Assembly: GCF_900110275.1 (NCBI RefSeq) | Contig: NZ_FODC01000002.1 | Location: 806,001 to 870,000, forward strand | Length of the DNA: 64,000 bases | Direction: 5' to 3' | From: Duganella sp. CF517 | GTDB taxonomy: Bacteria; Pseudomonadota; Gammaproteobacteria; Burkholderiales; Burkholderiaceae_D | Made by a program: the position numbers and the translations under genes | Shown here: piece by piece, positions 39,841 through 52,021 of the stretch | How the letters are laid out: each line of letters begins with the position of its first letter | Position numbering within the stretch: the first letter of the stretch is position 1 | Notes under the pieces: generated by a model | Databases searched by the model: none | What the model was told of the DNA's origin: nothing | What the model saw: the letters and a program-made list of their open reading frames with translations, nothing else

Positions 39841-40111
39841 ATTTCGTATCTCGTTTTTAACACTTGGGGTGGGGTCAGCATGCGCATCATACATGGATCG
39901 CGCCGCAGTCTGCACTTTTGCGCCGCCGATGGCAAGGCCGGAGTGTGACAGTCTTGTCAAAGCGCAAATGATAAGCGGGTTGTCGGCAGGACTGCAAGCA
40001 AACCGCGCGGTGGCGCGATGTCGTCGCGCGCCAACGTCGCATCCAGACAGGGCTAAGCTGTTGCTTTTTGGAACTGCGAACGGTCGCCGGCGGGCGCGCC
40101 GGCTGTTCTTA

Positions 40112-40576
40112 TTAGTGCAGCAGGCGCGGCGCCTGGTCTTCGTCCGAGCCGAACAGGTCGTCGAACATCAGCGCGTCCGGCTCTTTTCCTTGGCTCCAGA
40201 GCAACATCAGCACGATGACCTTGAGCTTGCCCAGGGTGACCGGCGCCTCATCGAGCGCCAACGCCCGCTCGATCACGATTTCACGTTGCAGCGGAGACAA
40301 GACCTTGGCCGATTCGAGGAACTGGATGAAGCCGATCGCGGCGGTGCCCAGCACGTCCTGCTCTTCCTCGACGTAGAAGCGGGTGCCGGTCGAGGCGGCC
40401 GTCAGCGAATGCTCGACGCCGGCCATCGCGGTCAGGTCGTTGAGCCAGACCAAGGCCTCGGAAATCTCGACATCGTCAAAACCGACCGCCGACAGCTTCT
40501 TGGCCAACGCAGCCGGTTCGGGGCAAGCGTCGGGACGGTAATAAGTCTCGTAGAGATAAACAAGGATGTCGAACAT
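40112..40576 (-). CDS. smg: DUF494 family protein Smg
   Basis: A 154-aa acidic protein with the Smg start [24 protein letters not shown] and end [30 protein letters not shown]. Smg is conserved next to dprA in beta- and gammaproteobacteria. Function unknown. It lies 78 bases after dprA in the same direction. Confidence 0.95.
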   Translation of the reverse strand: MFDILVYLYETYYRPDACPEPAALAKKLSAVGFDDVEISEALVWLNDLTAMAGVEHSLTAASTGTRFYVEEEQDVLGTAAIGFIQFLESAKVLSPLQREIVIERALALDEAPVTLGKLKVIVLMLLWSQGKEPDALMFDDLFGSDEDQAPRLLH

Positions 40577-40654
40577 GGCTCTACTCTATCAGTTAAAACA
40601 GATCGGGCACAAGTACCGCACAGCTTGCCTAGCGGTTTGCCAGCCACCGTCCGA

Positions 40655-41797
40655 TTACGAACGCAACCGTTGGAACATTCCGCCCGGCAAACGCTCCAGC
40701 AAACCGGCCAATTCCAGCGCCAGCAACTGCCCCTGCAGCTCGGCGGCCGATTGCCCCAGCATCACCGCCAGGGTGTCGGCGCGGGCCGGATGTTCGCCGA
40801 TCGCGTCGAGCACCCGGTCGACGAAGCTGTCGTCGACCGCGGGACGGGCGCCGGCCATGCCATCGGTGGCCATTTGCAGGTCCTCCAGCACGTCGGCGGC
40901 GGTCTCGACCAGCTTGGCGCCCTCGCGTATCAAGCGGTGGCACCCCTTGGCCAGCGCCGCGTGGACCGAACCGGGCATCGCATACACGTCTCGCCCCTGC
41001 GAGATGGCCAGCCGCGCCGTGATCAGCGAGCCCGACTTGGCGGCCGCCTCCACCACCAGCACCCCGCACACCAGCCCGCTGATAACGCGATTACGGCGGG
41101 GAAAGTTGTCGCGCAGCGGCGGTGTGCCCAGCGCGTACTCGCTGACGATACACCCCTCGTCGGCGATCCGGCGCGCCAGATGGCCGTTGCTGGCGGGGTA
41201 GATGCGGTCGGCGCCGGTGCCGATCACGGCCAGGGTGCCGCCGGCGCCGCACAGGCCGCCCGCGTGCGCGGCCGCGTCGATGCCCAGCGCCAGGCCGGAG
41301 ACGATGGTCAAGCCGGCGTCCGACAGCGCGTGCGCCATGCGCTCGGCGTCGAGCATGCCCTGCACGCTGGCGTTGCGCGAGCCGACCACCGCCACCGACC
41401 GGCGCGCCAGCAGCTCGGCGCGGCCCTTGACGTACAGCATCAGCGGGGCGGCGGCGATCTCGCGCAGCCGGGCCGGATAACCGGGATGGTCGTGGGTCAG
41501 AAACAGGTTGCCCGGCTGTTCGCGCCAGGCCAGCACGGCGTCGGCCTGGGCGATCAGCGCGTCGGCCTCGGCCGGCGACGGCGGCCGCAGCAAGGCGTCG
41601 GCCTGTTCCGGTTTGACCAGCGCCAGCAGTTGCTGGCGGCTGGCGTCGAAGATCGCTTGCGGCGAGCCCAGCTTGTCGAGCAACCGGTGCGCGCTCAGCA
41701 GGCCGACGCCTTCGGTGCGCTCCAGGCGCAGCCAGGCGATCAGCGCGGGCGCCGTGGCAGGGGTGGGGGTTTCCGTGGCTTGCACGGCGGGGTTCAC
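40655..41797 (-). CDS. dprA: DNA-processing protein DprA
   Basis: A 380-aa protein that binds incoming single-stranded DNA during transformation and loads RecA. The N-terminal helix-hairpin-helix part (LERTEGVGLLSAHRLLDKLGS) is followed by the Rossmann core (SVAVVGSRNASVQGM, IVSGLALGIDAAAHAGGL, RNRVISGLVCGVLVVEAAAKSGSL). The C-terminal winged-helix-like domain ends LLERLPGGMFQRL. Its start overlaps the LysM gene stop by four bases. Confidence 0.96.
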   Translation of the reverse strand: MNPAVQATETPTPATAPALIAWLRLERTEGVGLLSAHRLLDKLGSPQAIFDASRQQLLALVKPEQADALLRPPSPAEADALIAQADAVLAWREQPGNLFLTHDHPGYPARLREIAAAPLMLYVKGRAELLARRSVAVVGSRNASVQGMLDAERMAHALSDAGLTIVSGLALGIDAAAHAGGLCGAGGTLAVIGTGADRIYPASNGHLARRIADEGCIVSEYALGTPPLRDNFPRRNRVISGLVCGVLVVEAAAKSGSLITARLAISQGRDVYAMPGSVHAALAKGCHRLIREGAKLVETAADVLEDLQMATDGMAGARPAVDDSFVDRVLDAIGEHPARADTLAVMLGQSAAELQGQLLALELAGLLERLPGGMFQRLRS

Positions 41798-42903
41798 TCC
41801 GGCGACTTGGCGACGTCGCCCACTTCCACCGGCGCCGTCACCTGCATGATCAAGCCGTAGGAAATATGCTTGAACACGCGGAAGATAAACAGGCTGCCCA
41901 CTTGTTCGTCCGGCAACCTGACCTTTTGCTCGCGCATCCCCAGCCAGCTTTTCGGCGCGGTGGAATCGCTCACAGTTCTTCCGGCATGGTACAGCTGCAG
42001 CACGGCGCCGACATCGAGTCCGTCAAGCTTTCCGCGATTAATACTGACCACCTGGTTCTGGCCGGCGTGCGTGACGCCGCCGTAGATGGCCATCACGCGC
42101 GATTGCACGTCTTGCCCGGGCGGATGCGGCACGTAGTTCTGCATCGGCATCGGCGGAATCGCGCGCAGCTGGTCGCCCTTGCCCATCTCTTCCTTGGCGC
42201 TGGCGACGACGAAGGTGTGCACATCGCCGCCCGGCGGCGCGGCGGCCTGCAATTTGAGCGTGCCTAAATAGAAGGCCTCGTGGCCGATCACCTCCTTGGT
42301 GACCGGGTCGCGCAGCGGTTTGCCCGGCCGAAACACCTGGAACGAGGTGTTGCCCTTGAGCTCGCCACGGACGTAGGCCTTGTCGTCCTTGCCGATGAAC
42401 ACATGGTCGTCCCGCGTGGCGACGATGCGCGGCGCGCCGTCGAGTTCGTCGTTTTCGATGATCAGCGGCTGGCTCAGGAACGGTTCGATGACGCCGGCCG
42501 GTATCGACGGCACCGCGTCCTTGCCCAGGCCCTCGACGCGGACCCCGGGCGAGCGGCGTTGGGTGGCCGGATCGTTGCCGCCGTCGGCGTCGATCCTGTT
42601 GCCCAGGCGCAGGCGGCCGGCGGCGCGGTCGAACCAGATGATCTGGCCCGGATAGATCCAGTGCGGATTGGCGATTTCATCGCGGTTCATGCCCCAGACG
42701 GTGGGCCAGCACCACGGCTGTTGCAGGAATTTCCCGGAGATATCCCATAGCGTATCGCCCCGCACCACCGTGTGCTGGTCGGGCGCGTCGGCCCGGAACT
42801 CGCACTTGAGCGCCGCCGCCGTGGCCGCCGGCACCGCCCCCACTACGCCGCAAAAAAGCGCCGTCCATACTAAGCGGGTGCCGACTGTGCTAAAATTTTT
42901 CAT
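41794..42903 (-). CDS. LysM-domain envelope protein
   Basis: A 369-aa exported protein. Signal peptide MKNFSTVGTRLVWTALFCGVVGAVPAATAAA, then a LysM peptidoglycan-binding domain (HTVVRGDTLWDISGKFLQQPWCWPTVWGMN) and a long C-terminal region seen in betaproteobacterial LysM proteins encoded between def and dprA. The start at 42903 fits the signal peptide. It is divergent from def. Probably a cell-wall-associated periplasmic protein; enzymatic role unknown. Confidence 0.9.
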   Translation of the reverse strand: MKNFSTVGTRLVWTALFCGVVGAVPAATAAALKCEFRADAPDQHTVVRGDTLWDISGKFLQQPWCWPTVWGMNRDEIANPHWIYPGQIIWFDRAAGRLRLGNRIDADGGNDPATQRRSPGVRVEGLGKDAVPSIPAGVIEPFLSQPLIIENDELDGAPRIVATRDDHVFIGKDDKAYVRGELKGNTSFQVFRPGKPLRDPVTKEVIGHEAFYLGTLKLQAAAPPGGDVHTFVVASAKEEMGKGDQLRAIPPMPMQNYVPHPPGQDVQSRVMAIYGGVTHAGQNQVVSINRGKLDGLDVGAVLQLYHAGRTVSDSTAPKSWLGMREQKVRLPDEQVGSLFIFRVFKHISYGLIMQVTAPVEVGDVAKSPE

Positions 42904-43147
42904 TAGTAGGTCCGGTAGATGCGCTAGCAACCAGCGCCGGCACACAACAGCAAGCAGTGCCCTTATCCGAGATAAGGTTGCTAATTTGAATCAAATTCTG
43001 CCCATAAAACCCTGAACTAGCAAGCGAAACCGCGCTACGGCAAGCAGCGCGGCTGTTGCATTTTTGGTGGGGAAAACCGCCGCGGCAACCCTCGTTGAGG
43101 GCCGCGCGTTATCACGGCAATCACATAGTTATCAACACAGTACAGAC

Positions 43148-43690
43148 ATGGCCATCTTAAATATTCTGCGTTACCCCGATCCGCGCCTGCACAAGGTCGC
43201 CAAGCCAGTCACCGTCTTCGACGAGCGCCTGGAGAAACTGGTCGCCGACATGGCCGAAACCATGTACGACGCGCCCGGCATCGGCCTGGCCGCCTCGCAG
43301 GTCGACGTGCACGAGCAACTGCTGGTCATCGACATCACCGAGACCAAGGACGACCTGGTCACGTACATCAACCCGGAAATCATCTGGGCCAGCGACGAGA
43401 AGCAGGTCTACGACGAAGGCTGCCTGTCGGTGCCCGGCGTCTACGACGGCGTCGAACGCCACGCCAAGATCAAGGTGCGCGCGCTCGACGTCAAGGGCCA
43501 GCCGTTCGAAGTGGAAGCCGATGGCCTGCTGGCCGTCTGCATCCAGCACGAGATGGACCACCTGCTGGGCAAGGTCTTCGTCGAATACCTGTCGCCGCTC
43601 AAGCGCAACCGCATCAAGACCAAGATGATTAAGGAAGAACGCGGCCTCGAGCGCGAAGCGCAACTGCGCGCGCAGGGCCGCCGGTACTGA
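43148..43690 (+). CDS. def: Peptide deformylase
   Basis: A 180-aa Fe2+ enzyme that removes the N-terminal formyl group from nascent proteins. The three motifs are [16 protein letters not shown] and [17 protein letters not shown], giving the Cys and two His metal ligands and the catalytic Glu. The start is [18 protein letters not shown] at 43148; the upstream in-frame ATG lacks conservation. Directly followed by fmt (2 bases). Confidence 0.98.
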   Translation: MAILNILRYPDPRLHKVAKPVTVFDERLEKLVADMAETMYDAPGIGLAASQVDVHEQLLVIDITETKDDLVTYINPEIIWASDEKQVYDEGCLSVPGVYDGVERHAKIKVRALDVKGQPFEVEADGLLAVCIQHEMDHLLGKVFVEYLSPLKRNRIKTKMIKEERGLEREAQLRAQGRRY

Positions 43691-43692
43691 GC

Positions 43693-44649
43693 ATGAAAGT
43701 CATCTTCGCCGGCACCCCGGAGTTCGCCGCCGTGGCATTGCAAGCCCTGCACGAGGCCGGCTTTGAAATTCCGCTGGTGCTGACCCAGCCCGACCGCCCC
43801 GCCGGCCGCGGCATGCACCTGCAACCGTCGGCCGTCAAGCAGTACGCGGTCGCGCACGGCATCGAGGTGCTGCAGCCGCTGTCGCTGCGCACCGACAGCA
43901 AGGACCCGCAACGCGCCGAGGAGGCGCTGGCCGCCCACGCGCGCCTGCTGTCGACGCCGTACGATGTCATGGTGGTGGCCGCCTACGGCCTGATCCTGCC
44001 GCGCAGCACGCTCGACATCAAGCCCTGCCTCAACATCCACGGCTCGCTGCTGCCGCGCTGGCGCGGCGCCGCGCCGATCCACCGCGCCATCGAGGCCGGC
44101 GACGACGAAACCGGCATCACCATCATGGAGATGGAGGAAGGCCTGGACACCGGCCCGATGCTGCTGACCGAGCGCGTCGCCATCGGCGAACGCGACACCA
44201 CCGGCATGCTGCATGACAAGCTGGCCGCGCTGGGCGGCAAGATGATCGTCGAAGCGCTGCGCAAGATGGAGCACAACCAGCTCGAAGCGGTCACGCAGCC
44301 CGAGCAAGGCGTTACCTACGCCGCCAAGATCAGCAAGGAAGAAGCGGCGCTGGACTTCGGCCAATCCGCCGTCGAGATCGGCCGCAAGATCCGCGCCTTC
44401 AATCCCTTCCCCGGCGCGCACGCCACCGTCAACGGCGTCAACGTCAAGCTGTGGGGCGCCGACGTGGTGGAAGCCGGCAGCGACTCCCCGGCCGGCCAGG
44501 TGCTGGCGGCCGACGCCCATCACGGCATCGTGGTCGCCTGCGGCAGCGGCGCGCTGCGCCTGACGGAACTGCAAAAACCAGGCGGCAAGCGCCTGCCGGC
44601 CGCCGAGTTCATCAAGGGTTTCCCGCTGGAGAATCTTACTTTCGAGTAA
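43693..44649 (+). CDS. fmt: Methionyl-tRNA formyltransferase
   Basis: A 318-aa enzyme that formylates initiator Met-tRNA, the complement of Def. It starts [19 protein letters not shown]; the catalytic site is [21 protein letters not shown] with the Asp in EGLDTGPML, and the C-terminal tRNA-binding domain begins at [14 protein letters not shown]. Forms the usual def-fmt operon. Confidence 0.98.
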   Translation: MKVIFAGTPEFAAVALQALHEAGFEIPLVLTQPDRPAGRGMHLQPSAVKQYAVAHGIEVLQPLSLRTDSKDPQRAEEALAAHARLLSTPYDVMVVAAYGLILPRSTLDIKPCLNIHGSLLPRWRGAAPIHRAIEAGDDETGITIMEMEEGLDTGPMLLTERVAIGERDTTGMLHDKLAALGGKMIVEALRKMEHNQLEAVTQPEQGVTYAAKISKEEAALDFGQSAVEIGRKIRAFNPFPGAHATVNGVNVKLWGADVVEAGSDSPAGQVLAADAHHGIVVACGSGALRLTELQKPGGKRLPAAEFIKGFPLENLTFE

Positions 44650-44701
44650 GTTCCATGCGGCTTCAAGCAAGCTCCCGGATTGCACGTTATCATGGCTCCC
44701 C

Positions 44702-44730
44702 GCTTCCAGCATCGCCTGGAAGCACTTTTG
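44702..44730 (+). terminator. Terminator-like hairpin after fmt
   Basis: GCTTCCAG, CATCGC, CTGGAAGC: a perfect 8-bp stem followed by ACTTTTG. The T run is short. It lies between fmt and the nitroreductase gene. Confidence 0.6.
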
Positions 44731-44743
44731 ACAGGAGCCCTAC

Positions 44744-45379
44744 ATGACCGATCTGATCGACAAACTGCACTGGCGCTACGCCACCAAGAAATACAATCCC
44801 GCCAAGAAAGTGGATGCCGAGAAGCTCGACCGCATCCTCGAAGCGGTGCGCCTGGCGCCGACCTCCAGCGGCCTGCAACCGTTCGAGGTATTCGTCGTTG
44901 AAAATCCGGAACTGCGCGCCAAGATCCGGGAAGTGGCCTGGGGCCAGCCGCAGGTGACCGAAGCGTCGCACCTGCTGGTGTTCGCCGCCTGGGACGACAT
45001 CACCGAAGCGCGCATCGACATGATGTTCGACCTGACCAACGAGCAGCGCGGCACCGTCAACGAAGGCTGGGAAGCCTACCGCCAGAAATTGAAAGCCATC
45101 GTCGCCGCCCGCGGCCAGCAGGGCAACTACGAATCGGCCGCCCGCCAGGCCTACATCGCGCTGGGCGTGGCGCTGGTCGCCGCCGCGTTCGAGGGTGTCG
45201 ACAGCACGCCGATGGAGGGCTTCGATCCGGCCGCCGTCGACAACATCCTGTCGCTCAAGGAGCGCAACCTGCGCAGCGTCGTGATCCTGCCGCTCGGCCA
45301 CCGCGAACCGGAAGGCGACTGGCTGGAAGGCCTGAAGAAGGTGCGTCGTCCGCGCGGGCAGCTGGTGACAACGCTGTAA
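44744..45379 (+). CDS. NAD(P)H-dependent nitroreductase family oxidoreductase
   Basis: A 211-aa FMN enzyme of the NfsB-like nitroreductase family. FMN-binding blocks are HWRYATKKYNPAKKV and RLAPTSSGLQPFEVFVV near the N-terminus, and an RSVVILPLGHR block near the C-terminus. The physiological substrate is unknown; quinones or nitroaromatics are typical in vitro. Confidence 0.9.
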   Translation: MTDLIDKLHWRYATKKYNPAKKVDAEKLDRILEAVRLAPTSSGLQPFEVFVVENPELRAKIREVAWGQPQVTEASHLLVFAAWDDITEARIDMMFDLTNEQRGTVNEGWEAYRQKLKAIVAARGQQGNYESAARQAYIALGVALVAAAFEGVDSTPMEGFDPAAVDNILSLKERNLRSVVILPLGHREPEGDWLEGLKKVRRPRGQLVTTL

Positions 45380-45404
45380 ATCCATGCGGCACCGGCGGCT
45401 GGCT

Positions 45405-45440
45405 CATGGCGGATCAGGCGGAACGCCGTCATCCGCCAGG
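45405..45440. repeat. Inverted repeat of the GGYGGATYA family (copy 1)
   Basis: TGGCGGAT and ATCCGCCA form a perfect 8-bp stem around CAGGCGGAACGCCGTC. The 30-base core matches the repeat at 53416 at 24 of 30 positions (shared GCGGAACGCC). It lies between two plus-strand genes. Confidence 0.65.
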
Positions 45441-45478
45441 CACGCGTCGCCGCATCAGCAGCAAGAAGGAGAAATCGC

Positions 45479-46069
45479 ATGCCGATCGAATTCTGGTTCG
45501 ACTTCGCCAGCAATTACAGCTACCTGAGCGTAATGCGCATGCGCCAGCTCGCGCCGAACGGCGTGCGCTGGCGCCCCTTCCTGCTCGGCCCGATATTCAA
45601 GCAAGCGGGCTGGAACAACTCCCCCTTCGTCCTGCAAAAAGACAAAGGCGCCTACGTCTGGCAGGACATGCCGCGCCAATGCGCGAAATACGGCCTGCCG
45701 TGGCGCCAACCCTCCGAATTCCCCCGCAACTCGCTGCTCGCCGCCCGCGTCGGCATCCTGTGCGAAGACCAGCCGTGGATGACGGACTTTTGCGAACGCG
45801 TCATGCTGGCCAACTTCGCCGACGACCGCGACATCGCCAGCGCCGACTGCATCGCCGGCATCCTGTCGGCCCTCGGCCAGGACGCCGACGCCCTCGTGCG
45901 CGACGCCCAATCCGACGGCAACAAAGCCCTCCTGCGCGCGCGCACCGAACAGGCCAAGGCGCTGCACATCTTCGGCGCCCCGACCTTCATGGTCGGCGAC
46001 GCGATGTTCTGGGGCAACGACCGATTGGACGACGCCATCGCCCACGCCCGATTCAACGCGCCCGCCTAA
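45479..46069 (+). CDS. 2-hydroxychromene-2-carboxylate isomerase / kappa-GST-like protein
   Basis: A 196-aa thioredoxin-fold protein of the DsbA-like HCCA isomerase family. It starts MPIEFWFDFASNYSYLSVMRM, where S replaces the CxxC of true DsbA, and has the cis-Pro region FGAPTFMVGDAMFWGNDRLD. AAGAAGGAGA precedes the ATG. Likely a glutathione-dependent isomerase or transferase; the substrate is unknown and there is no naphthalene pathway nearby. Its end overlaps the convergent DUF2145 stop by four bases. Confidence 0.88.
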   Translation: MPIEFWFDFASNYSYLSVMRMRQLAPNGVRWRPFLLGPIFKQAGWNNSPFVLQKDKGAYVWQDMPRQCAKYGLPWRQPSEFPRNSLLAARVGILCEDQPWMTDFCERVMLANFADDRDIASADCIAGILSALGQDADALVRDAQSDGNKALLRARTEQAKALHIFGAPTFMVGDAMFWGNDRLDDAIAHARFNAPA

Positions 46070-46992
46070 TCCAGCGGCACCACGCGATCGCCCTGTTCCG
46101 GCTTGCAGCCATCGGTGATCGGCGTCCAGCCCCGCCGAACCACGATCCGCCGGGCGTCATGGCACAACTCCACGCGCTCGCTGGCAGGGAAGCGCGCCCG
46201 CACAAAAGTCTCTATCGTCGACGGCAGGCTGACCCGCAGCTTCATCTGCGCCACGTCCTGCTGCGGATGATCGCTCAAATGCACCAGCGGCACGAAGTAC
46301 GACGCCAGCATCAGCAGCCGCGAATCGACATCGACCGGCCGCGGCGCATACCCCTGACCGCGCAGCCAATCCTGCGCACGCTCGCGCAAATCGCCGCCGT
46401 CGGGCAGATCGCCCCAGCCGGCGGCCAGCATCTCCATCACCCACTGGTTACAGTTTTGATAGCGCGTGCCGTAAGCGTAGGCATTGGCGCTGTACTGCGC
46501 GGCCAGCATATTCTGCACGCGCGGCCGGTCCAGCAACGCGGGACGCAAGGCCAGCACCGCTTCCGGCGGCAGCCGCACGATGCTCAGATAACCCACTTTG
46601 GGATCGTCGGTGCCCATCGCGAAACCGGCCAGGCCCTGGTCGAAAATACGCGGCCGGCTTTCGTCGCAGGCGTAGTACAACTGGCGCGCCGACCACATGC
46701 CCTCCTCCGAGCGCCACGCCAGCGCGGCATGCGAGTAGCGGATGCCGAAGCGCGACAGGTCCAGGCCGGAGCGGCTGACCAGCGCCACGCCGTCGCCGCC
46801 GCCCGCCAGTTCCTCGCGCAGCACGCCGGCGAAGCGCAGCAGGCGATCCTGCTCGGCCGCCGTCAGCGGCTGCGCGCGGTCGCAAAAGCGCGACGAGCCG
46901 GAAGCGCCGGCATGCGCCGCGCCGGGCGCGCAGGCCGCGCCTAAAACGGCGCACGCCAGCAGCAGCGGCGCCAGCGCCCGCACAATCTTCAC
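46066..46992 (-). CDS. DUF2145 exported protein
   Basis: A 308-aa protein with a signal peptide (MKIVRALAPLLLACAVLGAACAPGAAHA). The DUF2145 body has GIRYSHAALAWRSEEGMWSARQLYYACDE and QYSANAYAYGTRYQNCNQWVMEMLAAGW, including an N-C-N-Q-W motif and spaced His/Cys residues reminiscent of cysteine peptidases (NlpC/P60-like); that link is my inference. It follows the 151-aa exported protein gene by 6 bases, so the two are one operon. Confidence 0.85.
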   Translation of the reverse strand: MKIVRALAPLLLACAVLGAACAPGAAHAGASGSSRFCDRAQPLTAAEQDRLLRFAGVLREELAGGGDGVALVSRSGLDLSRFGIRYSHAALAWRSEEGMWSARQLYYACDESRPRIFDQGLAGFAMGTDDPKVGYLSIVRLPPEAVLALRPALLDRPRVQNMLAAQYSANAYAYGTRYQNCNQWVMEMLAAGWGDLPDGGDLRERAQDWLRGQGYAPRPVDVDSRLLMLASYFVPLVHLSDHPQQDVAQMKLRVSLPSTIETFVRARFPASERVELCHDARRIVVRRGWTPITDGCKPEQGDRVVPLD

Positions 46993-46998
46993 AACGAT

Positions 46999-47454
46999 TT
47001 AAAGCGTGACCGGACGCGAAGCCAGTTCGCTGTACCACTCGTCGGCCAGCACCAGATAGAACGGCTGGCGCGTGTCGCCGCGACCGAACTCGATGCCGTA
47101 GACGCGGTTTTGCGCGTACATCTTGTCGCCGGCGGCCAGTTGCTGCTGCTCGAAGGTCGCCTGCGGCATATCCAGCACGATGCGATCGTCCGGATTGTCG
47201 GCTTGCAGGGTCAGGCGGGTGCGGCCCGCGCGGTCCGGCGTCTGCGCGATCTGGATGATGCGGTAGTCGCCATCGGCCACCTTGCGGTCGCCCTTGGAGC
47301 TGTCGCTGGAACCGGACAGCGAATCGGACACGCTGCCGCTCGACGCCGAACCGGCGCTGGAGGCCGACGAGGCGAAGCTTTCGGCGTTGGCGCCCAGCGC
47401 CACGGTCAAGGCGCCGGCGGCGGCGATGCAACGAAATGCGAAGGAGATGGACAT
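46999..47454 (-). CDS. Exported Ser-rich 151-aa protein, unknown
   Basis: Signal peptide MSISFAFRCIAAAGALTVALGANA, then a low-complexity Ser/Ala/Gly stretch (about residues 25-55) and a beta-rich C-terminal domain with DYRIIQIAQTPDRAGRTRLTLQ and NRVYGIEFGRGDTRQPFYLVLADEW. I do not recognise a family. The start is MSIS at 47454, preceded by AAGGAA. Co-transcribed with the DUF2145 gene, which suggests a shared envelope role. Confidence 0.8.
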   Translation of the reverse strand: MSISFAFRCIAAAGALTVALGANAESFASSASSAGSASSGSVSDSLSGSSDSSKGDRKVADGDYRIIQIAQTPDRAGRTRLTLQADNPDDRIVLDMPQATFEQQQLAAGDKMYAQNRVYGIEFGRGDTRQPFYLVLADEWYSELASRPVTL

Positions 47455-47601
47455 CAGAATTCCTTTATTTTGCGAACGGGAAGTATAAATCCATCCTTCG
47501 ACGCTTAGAGCCAAATCTTCAAAGGCAAACCGCTGTGTACTGTATTTGATGACCGATCGGCCTGGCGAACCGAATTTCTGTTGCTGAGATGCAGCGGTAG
47601 C

Positions 47602-47630
47602 CTGAAGCTTATTCAGGGATGCCGTATAAT
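47602..47630 (+). promoter_or_regulatory. Probable metH promoter
   Basis: CTGAAG (47602-47607), 17 bases, TATAAT (47625-47630), 56 bases upstream of the metH start. The -35 box overlaps a small CCTGAA/TTCAGG inverted repeat (47601-47617) that could be a regulator site. I looked for cobalamin and SAH riboswitch features here and found none. Confidence 0.5.
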
Positions 47631-47685
47631 TTTAGACCGGCGACCGCTCTCGTCCGCCGCGCCCTCCGCTCAAAGAAAGTGCTAA

Positions 47686-51486
<3,801 letters not shown>

Positions 51487-51492
51487 CCCCCC

Positions 51493-51518
51493 GGGGTCAA
51501 GTCTGTCATTCGGACACG
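51493..51518 (+). repeat. REP-like element, type A, single copy
   Basis: GGGGTCAAGTCTGTCATTC followed by GGACACG, 7 bases after the metH stop, between convergent metH and the MerR gene. Identical over its length to the copy at 34804. Confidence 0.85.
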
Positions 51519-51545
51519 GGCTGGGCCGTCCAGCCGCCCCGCCGG

Positions 51546-51932
51546 TTAATCGACCGGCGGGATGGTGCCCTCGGCCAAGGTTTTAAGCAGGCGCGCGCGG
51601 CGCCGCTCCAGCTCCGCGATCTGTTCTTCAATCGACGCCAGCCGCTTGCGCTGGGCGTCGGTGGTCTCGCTGCACGCGGCGGCGCCTTCTATCATCAACA
51701 TACAATCGGGAAACGAACGGATCTCAGCCAGGCTGAATCCGCTTGCGATCATGCGCTGGATCTGCTTGACCTGCGTGACGGCCGCCGGCGGGAAAACCCG
51801 ATAGCCGTTGCTGGCTCGCAGCGATTTGAGCAGCCCCTGTTCGTCGTAGTGGCGAATCGAGCGCACGCTGGCGCCGGTGGAGCTGGCCAGCTTGCCAATG
51901 CTCAGCGGCTCGGAATGGTTTGCGTTGGTCAT
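51546..51932 (-). CDS. MerR family transcriptional regulator
   Basis: A 128-aa regulator. The N-terminal winged helix is LSIGKLASSTGASVRSIRHYDEQGLLKSLRASNGYRVF, followed by QIQRMIASGFSLAEIRSF and a coiled-coil dimer helix (RLASIEEQIAELERRRARLLK). There is one Cys pair region (CMLMIEGAAACSE) but no clear metal-binding loop. The start at 51932 was chosen because the upstream residues are not MerR-like. Divergent from the alpha/beta hydrolase over a 22-bp palindrome, which it likely controls. Confidence 0.92.
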   Translation of the reverse strand: MTNANHSEPLSIGKLASSTGASVRSIRHYDEQGLLKSLRASNGYRVFPPAAVTQVKQIQRMIASGFSLAEIRSFPDCMLMIEGAAACSETTDAQRKRLASIEEQIAELERRRARLLKTLAEGTIPPVD

Positions 51933-51957
51933 GCGGAAAAGCATAGCATCTTTTCGC

Positions 51958-51988
51958 TTGACCCTGACACCGGTGTGAGGGTTGACAC
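51958..51988 (+). promoter_or_regulatory. MerR-type promoter/operator of the hydrolase gene
   Basis: TTGACC (51958-51963) overlaps the dyad ACCCTGACACC/GGTGTGAGGGT (51961-51982, one mismatch pair). A 19-bp spacer then leads to a weak -10 TGACAC. The long spacer with a dyad inside it is the hallmark of promoters activated by MerR regulators, which untwist the DNA. It points towards the hydrolase gene. Confidence 0.75.
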
Positions 51989-52021
51989 TACACGCTCCCG
52001 ATCAACTTTTGGAGCCGCACC

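Noticed and set aside
37516..41860. Long plus-strand frames (810 and 854 codons) opposite topB, smg and dprA
   Set aside because: Shadows of topB, smg and dprA; no ribosome site or domain signature.
47455..47685. Cobalamin or SAH riboswitch before metH
   Set aside because: No B12-box or SAH-aptamer elements are visible, only a promoter and a small inverted repeat.
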